From contig NZ_CP062165.1 in the NCBI RefSeq assembly GCF_014844075.1, positions 3,286,001 through 3,350,000 of the forward strand: DNA of 64,000 bases, read 5' to 3'. Of the stretch, positions 44,711-53,238 are shown piece by piece; positions within the stretch are counted from its first letter, which is position 1, and every line of letters begins with the position of its first letter. This DNA comes from Paenibacillus sp. JNUCC-31. Its GTDB lineage: Bacteria; Bacillota; Bacilli; Paenibacillales; Paenibacillaceae. The notes under the pieces were generated by a model. It was not told the origin of the DNA, made no database searches, and saw nothing but the letters and a program-made list of their open reading frames with translations. The translations under genes and the position numbers were made by a program.

Positions 44711-45277
44711 ATGAGAAAAAAATTACAAATTTACATATCATCTACTTACTATGATCTTATTGAGGAAAGACATACCGCTGTTGAAGCCGTACTTCAAGCC
44801 GGTCATATCCCTACGGGAATCGAGCAATTTTTCAAGGAAAGTCCAATGAAAATTAGAAAGAGAGGGATCGACGAGTCCGATGTATATGTCCTGATTCTCG
44901 GAGGATTCTATGGTTTAACACTTCCTGATGAACCCAAGAGCTATATCCATTGGGAGTATGAGTATGCCGGAGAAGCGGGCAAACCTAGATTTGCTTTTGT
45001 TGTCACAGATGAAGCGTTAAGACAAAAGCCATATGACTTCGCAGCAATAGAATACTATCAGAAGTTTCAAGAGTTTAAGCAATCCGTCATGGAACAAATC
45101 CCGATCTATTATGTTGAAGATGTACGGCACATTAAAATGGTACTTCGTGATCAATTGCCGAAGTATGCGGCAAGAGACGATTTGTATGGCTGGGTTTCCG
45201 GCAAGGATGTCCTGGACGTCCAAAAGCTGTTGGAAGAGAATGCACGATTAAAGGCGGAGTTGGAGAAAAAGAAATGA
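44711..45277 (+). CDS. DUF4062-domain protein
   Basis: 188 aa. The DUF4062 fold begins KLQIYISSTYYDLIEERHTA and continues with IDESDVYVLILGGFYG and YIHWEYEYAGEAGKP, which are family hallmarks. The domain is Rossmann/TIR-like and often sits at the N-terminus of large NTPase defence-type proteins. Here it stands alone with a C-terminal coiled coil (LLEENARLKAELEKKK). ATG 44711 is preferred to TTG 44699. It may form a pair with the TPR gene. A truncated duplicate lies at 40956. Confidence 0.85.
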   Translation: MRKKLQIYISSTYYDLIEERHTAVEAVLQAGHIPTGIEQFFKESPMKIRKRGIDESDVYVLILGGFYGLTLPDEPKSYIHWEYEYAGEAGKPRFAFVVTDEALRQKPYDFAAIEYYQKFQEFKQSVMEQIPIYYVEDVRHIKMVLRDQLPKYAARDDLYGWVSGKDVLDVQKLLEENARLKAELEKKK

Positions 45278-45282
45278 AAGTG

Positions 45283-45304
45283 GGGCTGGCACAACCAGCC
45301 CTTT
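45283..45304 (+). terminator. Terminator after DUF4062 gene
   Basis: GGGCTGG (45283-45289), loop CACAA, CCAGCCC (45295-45301) and TTT. The truncated copy lost this sequence at its 3' junction. Confidence 0.65.
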
Positions 45305-45561
45305 CCTTCTGTCTTCATCCTCAAGAAGAGATTAAGGAATATAAGGAATTCCACATAGAATATCTTCCCACCCCTAGGAAGCAGCTAATATTACTAATTT
45401 CACAACTAAAAATATCATAATGACTACATTACATGTTTAAACAAATCAAATCACAAATTTTTCAATATATAGAAACAAATTTATTGAATTACGCGTCTGA
45501 ATAAGAGCTCCAATAAATGGTATAAAAATTCATGAAGGAGTTGAGAAGGGAGAAGATTAAA

Positions 45562-45754
45562 ATGAAACTTCCGATTTATAACCACATTTAGCTGGGCTGC
45601 TTTGTTGTCTCTGTCTCTAATCTCGGGTTCAGTCTTTGCACAAGGATTCAATGATACGACTCCAGAGCCTGCTCGTTTTCTTCTTACACTTAAACCCCAG
45701 TTCTGCCTATGTATTGCCTTAAATCTGCTTCCTTTCTTTGTAACATTACCCTAA
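45562..45754 (+). pseudogene. Frameshifted gene for a small secreted protein
   Basis: AAGGGAG precedes ATG 45562. The first frame stops after 8 codons (MKLPIYNHI). A shift of one base then opens a signal-peptide-like sequence, FSWAALLSLSLISGSVFAQG, followed by FNDTTPEPARF and a stop at 45754. It looks like a secreted-protein gene disabled by a single indel and truncated. Confidence 0.45.
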
Positions 45755-45764
45755 CCATTTTTAA

Positions 45765-47012
45765 CTATTTATAGTTATTTTTAGGCCCTTTATCCATTAT
45801 AACTTCTACCATATTTGAAGATCCCATCTTAAGAATAGGTCTGGACTCTGAATTCGGTTTACTGTAAAGCTCCAATGGGCTTATAATTACGCCGTCTGGC
45901 GTGTTATAAAGTATTCCGGGTACACAGGTATAAATCTTATCATTATTATTAGCATTATTGGCCGATATCGTAACAGCAGTCCCATCATGATTATCTATAC
46001 TCATGGACACCTTATATCTGTAAAATGAACCGGTCCCATTGGACTGAGCTGAATAAACCACAGGAACAACAGCAAGAATGTCATCTCTTAATCTTAATTT
46101 AATTACCTCTGTCTTCGTTGCTTTGCTGTTTCTCCCCACATCACCCATATGTTCCACGGCCCCGTTACCAAAGCTTTGAAGAGGCGGTACGCCCTTCGCA
46201 CCAAACATAGCTACATCAATTTGCTTTCCATCCTTGTTGTAGACCAAAGCGTAGATATCATAATCCGTCCCGGACTTCCACGATACCGTAGCCGTAATCT
46301 CTGGTGTTTTATCAATAAGTACTGATTTTTGTCCTTTTTCGAGATTGATCTTACCCTTTACCTTTTCAAGGTTTAACGATGACTTTAATTGTTGATTATT
46401 TTTGTGATCAGCAGCAGATACAGTGGAACTAGGTCCTTTTGATGTTTGATTTGGAGTTATCTGAGGTTCGGAAGGCTTGTTTGGCTCATCCGCTTCAACC
46501 TCAACCCCATAGTTTTTACATAATCCTTCAAGCCCCGAATTAAATCCTCGCCAGATTGATTTCGCCTTTGTCTGCCCATTCCTTAGATATAACTCCAGAA
46601 CTACGATTCCATTTTCGTTCGTGAAACTGGTCGGGGATAACTGAATAATCGAATTTTGTGTACATATGTCTGCTGTCAGATTTTTTACGTTCGAAAATCC
46701 TGAGTTATTATCCTCTGTCAGAGTTATAGCTATTTTAGTTATACCTTCAGGGACTTTATTCATGTCAAAATTAATTTTATGTACTTTTGTATTGCCCACT
46801 TGCTCGGATGGTAAAAGAGTAGCTACACCTGTGGAACTTGTTGGTTGATTATAAAAGATGATCCCGCTATCTCCTTGTACCTTGTCTGAATCCGTTAAAA
46901 GGAAGGCGGTTAATGAAATATCGATTAAACTCGAGATTTCGTGACTAATCGTAATATTCCCTTTTGCGGCACTTAAAGTTGTATTTGCTCCCATCTGAAG
47001 AAACTGACTCAC
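45765..47012 (-). CDS. Double TerD-domain protein
   Basis: 415 aa with two TerD-type beta-sandwich domains: residues 1-165 (LIDISLTAFLLTDSDKVQGDSGIIFYNQP) and about 225-400 (KINLEKGQKSVLI...DYDIYALVYNKDGK). They are joined by a low-complexity linker rich in Pro, Ser and Thr. TerD domains bind calcium and occur in tellurite, phage and stress-resistance loci. No terC, terB or terZ neighbour is present. Start GTG 47012, AGGAG 9 bases before. Confidence 0.82.
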   Translation of the reverse strand: MSQFLQMGANTTLSAAKGNITISHEISSLIDISLTAFLLTDSDKVQGDSGIIFYNQPTSSTGVATLLPSEQVGNTKVHKINFDMNKVPEGITKIAITLTEDNNSGFSNVKNLTADICTQNSIIQLSPTSFTNENGIVVLELYLRNGQTKAKSIWRGFNSGLEGLCKNYGVEVEADEPNKPSEPQITPNQTSKGPSSTVSAADHKNNQQLKSSLNLEKVKGKINLEKGQKSVLIDKTPEITATVSWKSGTDYDIYALVYNKDGKQIDVAMFGAKGVPPLQSFGNGAVEHMGDVGRNSKATKTEVIKLRLRDDILAVVPVVYSAQSNGTGSFYRYKVSMSIDNHDGTAVTISANNANNNDKIYTCVPGILYNTPDGVIISPLELYSKPNSESRPILKMGSSNMVEVIMDKGPKNNYK

Positions 47013-47475
47013 TTAAAATCACTCCTATCCATTGATGTCTCGTATTGAATTTGCTCTTCATTCTCTAAAATCAGAATATATACTGGCTCACTTATATTAC
47101 CATAAGAAGGGATTAATTAGGATGCTATATAATACAACTTTGAACTGTCCCTTTTAAGATATATCATCGTTTTGTGGCTCGAAAAAGATCATAGACGTCT
47201 GTGCTGAGCTACCTAGAATGTGATCTTGTAGTCTGGCATGCTTTCGTGGTTGTCATACTCGTACAACCAGAAGAAAAATAATAAAATTGTCCTGTTCAGA
47301 ATAATGAATAGGGAAATCAAGCACTTGTACATAAAACATCTATATCCCTATCTCTCCTATTGTATATATTTTCTAGTATAATGACTTAATACAACAATAT
47401 TTTTAAAAAATATCCTGCCTTCAGCTTGTAAGCAATTCTTACGACTTCTATAAGGTAGGAAGAAGGAGAGTTGCT
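47013..47475. other. Divergent promoter region of TerD and GH120 genes
   Basis: 463 AT-rich bases. TTATGG-N17-TATATT on the minus strand could drive the TerD gene, and a TATAAT at 47377-47382 could drive the GH120 gene, though its -35 is weak. No operator or RNA gene was recognised. Confidence 0.4.
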
Positions 47476-49500
47476 ATGGAATATCATGTATCCATACATG
47501 GGAATGATCAAGGAAAAGGAACAGCGGATCAACCCCTTCGTACCCTATCACGCGCTGCGGCTCACGCTATGGCTGGTGATACGGTTATTGTTCATGCGGG
47601 AGTATACAGGGAATGGGTTAACCCCGCTAATGGAGGAACAGCGGAACATCGAATCGTATATCGATCCGCAGGAGACGGGGAAGTCGTCATTACAGGAGCT
47701 GAACGGATTACCGACTGGAAGTCTGAAGGAAACCATGTCTGGAGCACAGAAGTGCTCAATTCCCTTTTTTCCGTTCGCAATCCCTATGAGATAGAGCTCA
47801 GTGGAGACTGGTTGTTTGACGGGCCCTTCCCGATTCATCTCGGTGATGTCTATTTGGATAACAAATCATTGTATGAATGCGATAGTGTTGAAAGCGTTCA
47901 CAATCCCGAAGTTTGGCCCGAAGCCAAGTATCCCAAGGATTCACTGTTAAAATGGTATGCCGAAGTTGGTTCTACAACAACAAAAATCTGGGCCAATTTT
48001 GGCGGAAAAGATCCTCGTAAGGAAAATGTAGAAATTAATGTCCGTCCATATTGCTTCTGGCCAGAGAAACCAGGAATTGACTATATAACTGTAAGCGGCT
48101 TCATACTTCGTCAAGCTTCTCCTCAATGGGCGCCGCCTACGGACTACCAGGAAGGTTTGATTGGACCTCACTGGAGCAAGGGCTGGATTATTGAAAACAA
48201 TATAATAAGTGAATCCAAATGCGTTGGTATTAGCCTGGGTACCGAAATCGGTACAGGTCATAGCGATTCTTTGGAGAAGCACAGTAAAGGCGGAACTCAA
48301 CGTGAGCAGGAGGTTATTTTACGAGCATTACGCTCCGGCTGGCATAAGGATAACGTCGGTAGTCACATCGTTCGAGGTAATGTGATTCATGATTGTGAAC
48401 AAGCAGGCTTAGTGGGTCATATGGGAGGAGCCTTTAGCCGTATTTATCAGAACCGTATTTACAATATTCACCACAAACGACTCAGACACGGTGCCGAAGT
48501 AGCAGGAATTAAACTGCATGCTTCCCTGGATACTCAAATTAGCGAAAATATAATGTATAGCTGTTACCGTGCGCTTTGGCTTGACTGGCAGGCACAGGGC
48601 ACCCGCATCAGCCGTAATGTATTTTTTGACAACCTTTCTGAAGACCTCTTCGTTGAGGTTTGCCATGGTCCGTATATGGTCGATCATAATCTATTTCTCT
48701 CTCCCATGAATTTCAGAAATATGGCTCAGGGCGGGGCATTTGCTCATAATTTGTTTGCAGGCCGATTTGTAGTTCGTTCCGAGATTACCCGTATCACGCC
48801 ATACCACTTCCCGCACGAGACGGCCATGGCCGGATACTCCAATATCACTGGAGGCGATGATCGATACTACAACAATATCTTCTTGGGTGATAACGATGCG
48901 CATAAGGAACCTGTTCCTATTACCTTCTTTGAGCATCTGCCACTTAAATCAAGGGATGAAGTTGGAGAGGACGGGAAGACAGTCATGGATGGTGTTCCGG
49001 ACAATTCCATTTGCTATCTGCATGCTGTGGGACTGGGTGGCTACGATCAACATCCTGATGTAAAAGATAAGAAATGGTGGGAATACACCAAAGAGGAGCT
49101 TATTGAGCTTGGCGATGCCGCGAAGGATTTCTTTATAGGGAATGCCGTTCTTCCAGTAGCTATGGGTGGAAATGTATTTCTTAACCATGCGGTTCCAAGT
49201 CGTCATGAATCCAATGCCAAGGTATATACACAGAAGGGCATAAACGTTGAGATTAATCCTGTGTTAGGCGGGGTGCACATTCAGATCAACGAGCCCGAAT
49301 TGCTCCGGGGAACTTCTGCCATGTTGGTTACCACTGACCTGCTTGGAAAGACGTATCACGCCGATATGAAGTATGAGGAACCCAACAGCACTCCATATCG
49401 TTTTGACTCCGACTTTTTTGGAACAAAGAGACCCGATGCAGAAATCACACCTGGTCCGTTTGAATTAACCGAAAATGGCATTATTGATTTTGATATTTAG
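47476..49500 (+). CDS. GH120 family beta-xylosidase
   Basis: 674 aa right-handed parallel beta-helix enzyme predicted to release xylose from xylo-oligosaccharides. The sequence closely follows Thermoanaerobacterium XylC, e.g. MAGDTVIVHAGVYREWVNP, WAPPTDYQEGLIGPHWSKGW and LWLDWQAQGTR. The catalytic nucleophile and acid/base of XylC correspond to D370 (LWLDW) and E394 (LFVEVCHG). There is no signal peptide, so it acts on imported oligosaccharides. AAGGAGAG precedes the ATG. No transporter lies beside it. About 60 residues near 540-575 look longer than in XylC. Confidence 0.88.
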   Translation: MEYHVSIHGNDQGKGTADQPLRTLSRAAAHAMAGDTVIVHAGVYREWVNPANGGTAEHRIVYRSAGDGEVVITGAERITDWKSEGNHVWSTEVLNSLFSVRNPYEIELSGDWLFDGPFPIHLGDVYLDNKSLYECDSVESVHNPEVWPEAKYPKDSLLKWYAEVGSTTTKIWANFGGKDPRKENVEINVRPYCFWPEKPGIDYITVSGFILRQASPQWAPPTDYQEGLIGPHWSKGWIIENNIISESKCVGISLGTEIGTGHSDSLEKHSKGGTQREQEVILRALRSGWHKDNVGSHIVRGNVIHDCEQAGLVGHMGGAFSRIYQNRIYNIHHKRLRHGAEVAGIKLHASLDTQISENIMYSCYRALWLDWQAQGTRISRNVFFDNLSEDLFVEVCHGPYMVDHNLFLSPMNFRNMAQGGAFAHNLFAGRFVVRSEITRITPYHFPHETAMAGYSNITGGDDRYYNNIFLGDNDAHKEPVPITFFEHLPLKSRDEVGEDGKTVMDGVPDNSICYLHAVGLGGYDQHPDVKDKKWWEYTKEELIELGDAAKDFFIGNAVLPVAMGGNVFLNHAVPSRHESNAKVYTQKGINVEINPVLGGVHIQINEPELLRGTSAMLVTTDLLGKTYHADMKYEEPNSTPYRFDSDFFGTKRPDAEITPGPFELTENGIIDFDI

Positions 49501-49700
49501 TATATTAATAAATGTCCAGTCATTTTAGTTGATTGCATCTTTTCGTGTGTAAAGCCTCTACTCTGGTCATCGAGATAGAGTCTTTAATTGGAAAACATGG
49601 GAAATAACTACACCATGGGTGAAACAAAGCGGTTACGTCACCATTAAACCAAACGATACAAACAAAATGTATTAGTTTTTTATATAAAATATTCGGGAAT

Positions 49701-49730
49701 AACAGAATCCCTAAATGTTCTGTTTTTTGG
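49701..49730 (+). terminator. Hairpin downstream of the GH120 gene
   Basis: AACAGAA (49701-49707) and TTCTGTT (49718-49724) with a following T-run, 200 bases after the GH120 stop. Confidence 0.5.
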
Positions 49731-49744
49731 GGTTAGTTCTGCTG

Positions 49745-49806
49745 TCGCCAAAAAATTTGCTTCATTTATGATACGGTTCATCGTAACATCTATAGGGCGA
49801 AATCAA
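49745..49806. repeat. Dispersed palindromic repeat, copy 1
   Basis: TCGCC at 49745 and GGGCGA near 49795 are inverted ends. The inner part TATGATACGGTTCATCGTAA aligns with copies at 59516-59566 and, in its first half, with the rlmH 3' end. Confidence 0.5.
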
Positions 49807-50444
49807 GAGAATTGCCAAAAACCTGCTACAGAGTGTTTTATCTCGGTGGCCCTTATCATGGCAAAGATATATAGTGATCCAAAACCAAAAGGATAATTGT
49901 AGTCGTGTTGAACCAACGTTTCGGGGTAACCATCTTCATCTACTTGAAATAAAAAAGAAAATGAATCCTCCATCAAATTTGTAAAATAATAGTCTTCATT
50001 TTGAATAAGTCTCGGGTTTCCCCCTACTTTGATCAAAAAAGACTGGTCCATTGATTTCTGGTCATTGCTTAGTGTCCCGTCTGAGATGGTGTGTTTTTTA
50101 AGGCCTGGGTTTGTAAACACCTCTTTGATGCTTTCAGTTGAAATGGGGTGTTCAATTACCTTGATCGAGCAATTAGGATACATATTGTTTTTCAAATACT
50201 CCTCATAGTCTTCAGGGATGAAGATCGAAATCATGCTCTCCGGTTTAAAAGGATGGACGAGGCTCAAGTAAAAAAGATATTTTTGGTTACCTTCATGGAT
50301 GAGGTCATCTTGATCATCAAAAAATTGAGGTGCATTTCCGCCGATCCAGCCTGCCCCATGATCTTTCGATAGGTCAGATTCGGCATAATAGAGAATACTC
50401 TCTGTTCGCTCAACCAAAACCTTCTTCTGATTGTCCAATGGCAT
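49803..50444 (-). CDS. DUF1963/YwqG-like protein
   Basis: 213 aa soluble protein. IGGNAPQFFDDQDD, a repeated YLFYLSLVHPFKPESMISIF type strand and KVGGNPRLIQNEDYY suggest the duplicated fold of the DUF1963/YwqG family, but the match is loose. ATG 50444 follows GGGGAG; the frame to 50498 overlaps that site. Single-gene unit, function unknown. Confidence 0.6.
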   Translation of the reverse strand: MPLDNQKKVLVERTESILYYAESDLSKDHGAGWIGGNAPQFFDDQDDLIHEGNQKYLFYLSLVHPFKPESMISIFIPEDYEEYLKNNMYPNCSIKVIEHPISTESIKEVFTNPGLKKHTISDGTLSNDQKSMDQSFLIKVGGNPRLIQNEDYYFTNLMEDSFSFLFQVDEDGYPETLVQHDYNYPFGFGSLYIFAMIRATEIKHSVAGFWQFS

Positions 50445-50581
50445 TCTATCAACTCCCCTCATACGAATCTTGTCCAAAAATAGACCTAAGTACTTCATTG
50501 CGACATCGATCTTATTTCTCTTCTATTAATTCAGATTCCTCAGCGAATACCTCATAAACTGATTCGATTAATTCTCATTGT

Positions 50582-50612
50582 ACAGAAGGAGCGCATTTAG
50601 CGCTCCTTCTGT
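50582..50612. terminator. Perfect hairpin after the DUF2306 gene
   Basis: ACAGAAGGAGCGC (50582-50594), loop ATTTA, GCGCTCCTTCTGT (50600-50612). No T-run, but placement suits termination or mRNA stabilisation. Confidence 0.6.
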
Positions 50613-50628
50613 AGCTGGCAGTTGTAAA

Positions 50629-51255
50629 TCATTGCCGCTGCCGCAACCTCATTCTGGAAATCACGGCTTCTATGACGAGCAGATTAGGAATCCAACAAAC
50701 CCAAGCGACAACCCGAAACGCCGCCTCGAAATCGCCAAACAGAAGATTCAGCGGCGCTAACCAGATTCGAAGCGTGACCGCTGCAAAAGTAAGCGCATAA
50801 CTGCGAAGCATCCATGCTTTATGAGCTTGGATGTCTTTCGCCATAATTTTTCTCGTTGCAATAAGCGTCGTCGCAACCCACAATACATCGAGCGACATGA
50901 ACCCAAGCCCGGCAATCCAACCTCCCGTGGCAAAAAGGGATAAATACACACTCACGATCCCACTAACTGTAATCGAAAGAACATATCCATACCCCAATAG
51001 GCGATGCCAACGTTTCCTATCATTCATTGGCTTTATAAATAGTTGAAAGGGTCCTATGATCAAGGCAAATATCGCGGTAACAATATGGATGTATAGTACA
51101 TATATCCATGGTTTGAGTTCAAAATTCGGCTTTTGCAATTTGAAAGAGACAAGTCCTGCATCACTAGCTTTAAGCACGCCATACTGAACAATTGCGTATC
51201 CGGCAATCGAAAATGCAAGAATGAGAACGAGTGCCCGAATCATCTTATTTCCCAT
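50629..51255 (-). CDS. DUF2306 integral membrane protein
   Basis: 208 aa with about six membrane helices. YIHIVTAIFALIIGPFQLF, WHRLLGYGYVLSI and AHKAWMLRSYALTFAAVTLRIWL are the DUF2306 signatures, with conserved His residues that may bind heme or metal. AGGAGG-type ribosome site (GGAGGATAA) is present. A MerR-type operator lies in its upstream region. Function not established. Confidence 0.82.
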   Translation of the reverse strand: MGNKMIRALVLILAFSIAGYAIVQYGVLKASDAGLVSFKLQKPNFELKPWIYVLYIHIVTAIFALIIGPFQLFIKPMNDRKRWHRLLGYGYVLSITVSGIVSVYLSLFATGGWIAGLGFMSLDVLWVATTLIATRKIMAKDIQAHKAWMLRSYALTFAAVTLRIWLAPLNLLFGDFEAAFRVVAWVCWIPNLLVIEAVISRMRLRQRQ

Positions 51256-51297
51256 TTAAATTATCCTCCTCCGTTGATGCACCGTGAAGCTGTTGTC

Positions 51298-51328
51298 CCT
51301 TTAAACCCTATAGTGGCTATAGAGTCAA
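51298..51328 (-). promoter_or_regulatory. MerR-type operator/promoter before the DUF2306 gene
   Basis: On the minus strand TTGACT (51328-51323) is followed by the doublet CTATAG-CCA-CTATAG (51322-51308) and a TTTAAA or TAAAGG -10 region. A dyad filling the spacer suggests MerR-family control, yet no MerR gene lies here. Confidence 0.5.
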
Positions 51329-51450
51329 TACCGATCTTCTCGATTAAGGCATCGGCTAGAAAGGGACGCACAAATTCAACGCTTGTCGTGGTCAAGTTTC
51401 CTGCCGTACTTTTGGTGCAAACGGATCTTCGCTTCCTCCCAGCTTTACAG

Positions 51451-52410
51451 TTAGAAATAATACCCCTTCCGAATATCATCTAAAAGGGTAGGATATACTG
51501 GTTTCCATCCTAAACGTTCCTGCGTCAACGCACTGGACGCCGGATTATCCGTTTTCGTGAAGGGTGCAAGCCATCCGAAATGTTTACCTGCTTCTTCAAC
51601 CCCAATACCTTGGACCGGCAAGTTCAAATGGATGCCCAAAGCCGTGGCGATCTCTTGAAATGGAATGCCCTCTTCGCTCACTGCATGAAACCGGGACCCT
51701 GCCGGAGCTTGTTCTAAGGCGAGTCTAAAAAGGCGCGCCGCATCCAGTAGATGCACGGATGGCCAACGGTTGTTACCGGAGCCTGTATAGGCGGAGAACC
51801 CCTTCTTACGAGCGATGTTCACCAGATTTGGGAACAAGCCCGTCTTATCGCCTTCACCGTGTACGATCGGTGGGAGGCGTACAATCGAGGAACGTATCCC
51901 CCGATTCGCCAAGTCTAGGGTGGTATGTTCTGAAATGATGCGTAATCCACCTTGCGATTGAGGATCCCCAGCGCTGTCCTCCGTTCCGAGACGGCCGGGA
52001 GTAAGTGTCATCGTAGGCATCGCGACGACAAGCGCCCGGTCACCGGCGGGTAAGGAGGTGCCGAGTGTCTCGATGGCTCGCCTGTCGGTCTCAATTGCAG
52101 CCTTCATAAATCGCATCACTACATGACGAGGACTCCCGCCGAATAAAACCCTAAGCCGAGTTGGAAGGCCCGCATGCGAGAACTTGTGGAAGAAGGCCAA
52201 ATGAATGACCCCGTCTACTGCAGCAGCCACTTTGCGCAAGCCTGCTAAATCCTCAATCGAACCGACTTGAACCTGGGCACCCAGTGCCGTAAGCCGTTTG
52301 CTGGCTTTTTCAGAACGGGCAAGACCAACCACTTGATGACCGGCATCCAGCAGTTCGCGAACGACCGCCCCTCCGATGAAGCCTGTCGCCCCTGTAACCA
52401 ATACACGCAT
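51451..52410 (-). CDS. NAD-dependent epimerase/dehydratase-family oxidoreductase
   Basis: 319 aa extended SDR. N-terminal VTGATGFIGGAVVRELLDAGH binds NAD(P). SNNRWPSVHLLDAARLFRLALE matches the atypical SDR5-like group that lacks a strict YxxxK (no YxxxK is evident at the usual place). Substrate unknown. An AraC-type regulator gene upstream has decayed. Confidence 0.85.
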   Translation of the reverse strand: MRVLVTGATGFIGGAVVRELLDAGHQVVGLARSEKASKRLTALGAQVQVGSIEDLAGLRKVAAAVDGVIHLAFFHKFSHAGLPTRLRVLFGGSPRHVVMRFMKAAIETDRRAIETLGTSLPAGDRALVVAMPTMTLTPGRLGTEDSAGDPQSQGGLRIISEHTTLDLANRGIRSSIVRLPPIVHGEGDKTGLFPNLVNIARKKGFSAYTGSGNNRWPSVHLLDAARLFRLALEQAPAGSRFHAVSEEGIPFQEIATALGIHLNLPVQGIGVEEAGKHFGWLAPFTKTDNPASSALTQERLGWKPVYPTLLDDIRKGYYF

Positions 52411-52591
52411 TTTCAGAAATCCCCTTTCCTATCGATAGGATGTTTACTCTTAGTATAGGGGATTGACTACTGCAGTCTTTGCCTTTTCCGTCGGAGTTTT
52501 TGCCTGATTCAACAGATTCCGCCGCTTAAAAAGGAAAAATCCGCTAGGCTCTATGCCCGCGGAAATTTGAAAAGCCGTTTACATGTGCGTT

Positions 52592-52870
52592 TCACTTCAA
52601 CTTTTGCTGGTCCTGACGCCACCTTGTGATATCTCTAGTTGGAGGACACCCAAAAAATCGGCTGTAATCGCGGCTAAATTGGGAATCGCTCAAATAGCCA
52701 ACACGCCGGCTCGCCGTAGTTGCGTCAATGGAGCTGGATAACATTAGACGCGCCCGCCTCTTGCAGGCGTAGCACCTTTTGATATTGTAGAGGGCTCATT
52801 GCAGTAGCCGATCTGAAATACTCGCGAAACGAGGATTCGCTCATATGGACCAGCTCCGCCAAATCCGCTA
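52592..52870 (-). pseudogene. Decayed AraC-family regulator, C-terminal part
   Basis: Minus-strand reading gives [20 protein letters not shown] then [18 protein letters not shown], then after a frameshift VGYLSDSQFSRDYSRFFG and a stop. These are the two helix-turn-helix motifs of an AraC regulator. The sensor domain is missing. It may once have controlled the adjacent epimerase. Confidence 0.7.
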
Positions 52871-52874
52871 CTTA

Positions 52875-53040
52875 GACGGTACCTGATCTGTTCGTAACGA
52901 TGAATGCAAAAAACATCCAATTCGTTTGGAAAAGGATTGTGCAGATGGTTCTTCGACTATTGAAGGAAGTCTCTTTCGACTCGTTCTGGGCTGCGTATCG
53001 AAACTGGATGAACCATTCTATGTTTTGTCGTTAATAGAGA
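52875..53040 (+). pseudogene. Decayed paralogue of the 55014-55439 gene
   Basis: GACGGTACCTGATCTGTTCG lines up with GACGGTACAGATTTATTCG in the 55014 gene. Continuing, FVTMNAKNIQF matches FVLMGENNIQF, and after a frameshift DGSSTIEGS and LDEPFYV match DGHPTIEGS and LAEPFYV. It is fused directly to the AraC relic. Confidence 0.65.
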
Positions 53041-53238
53041 TGAAAAGAGTTGAGGTTGAACAAAAAACTTCGTTAACTACATAACGTTAAGATTATATAA
53101 AAAAAGCCCTATATATCAAACACTTTTCTTGAAGTGTAAGTATATAAGTGCCCATATATCTTTAATCTGAAGCATAGATATTTTTCTCTTTAGCATCATA
53201 ACTTTCCTTCTAACGCGAATTTAGGTTTGGTCCCTAAT

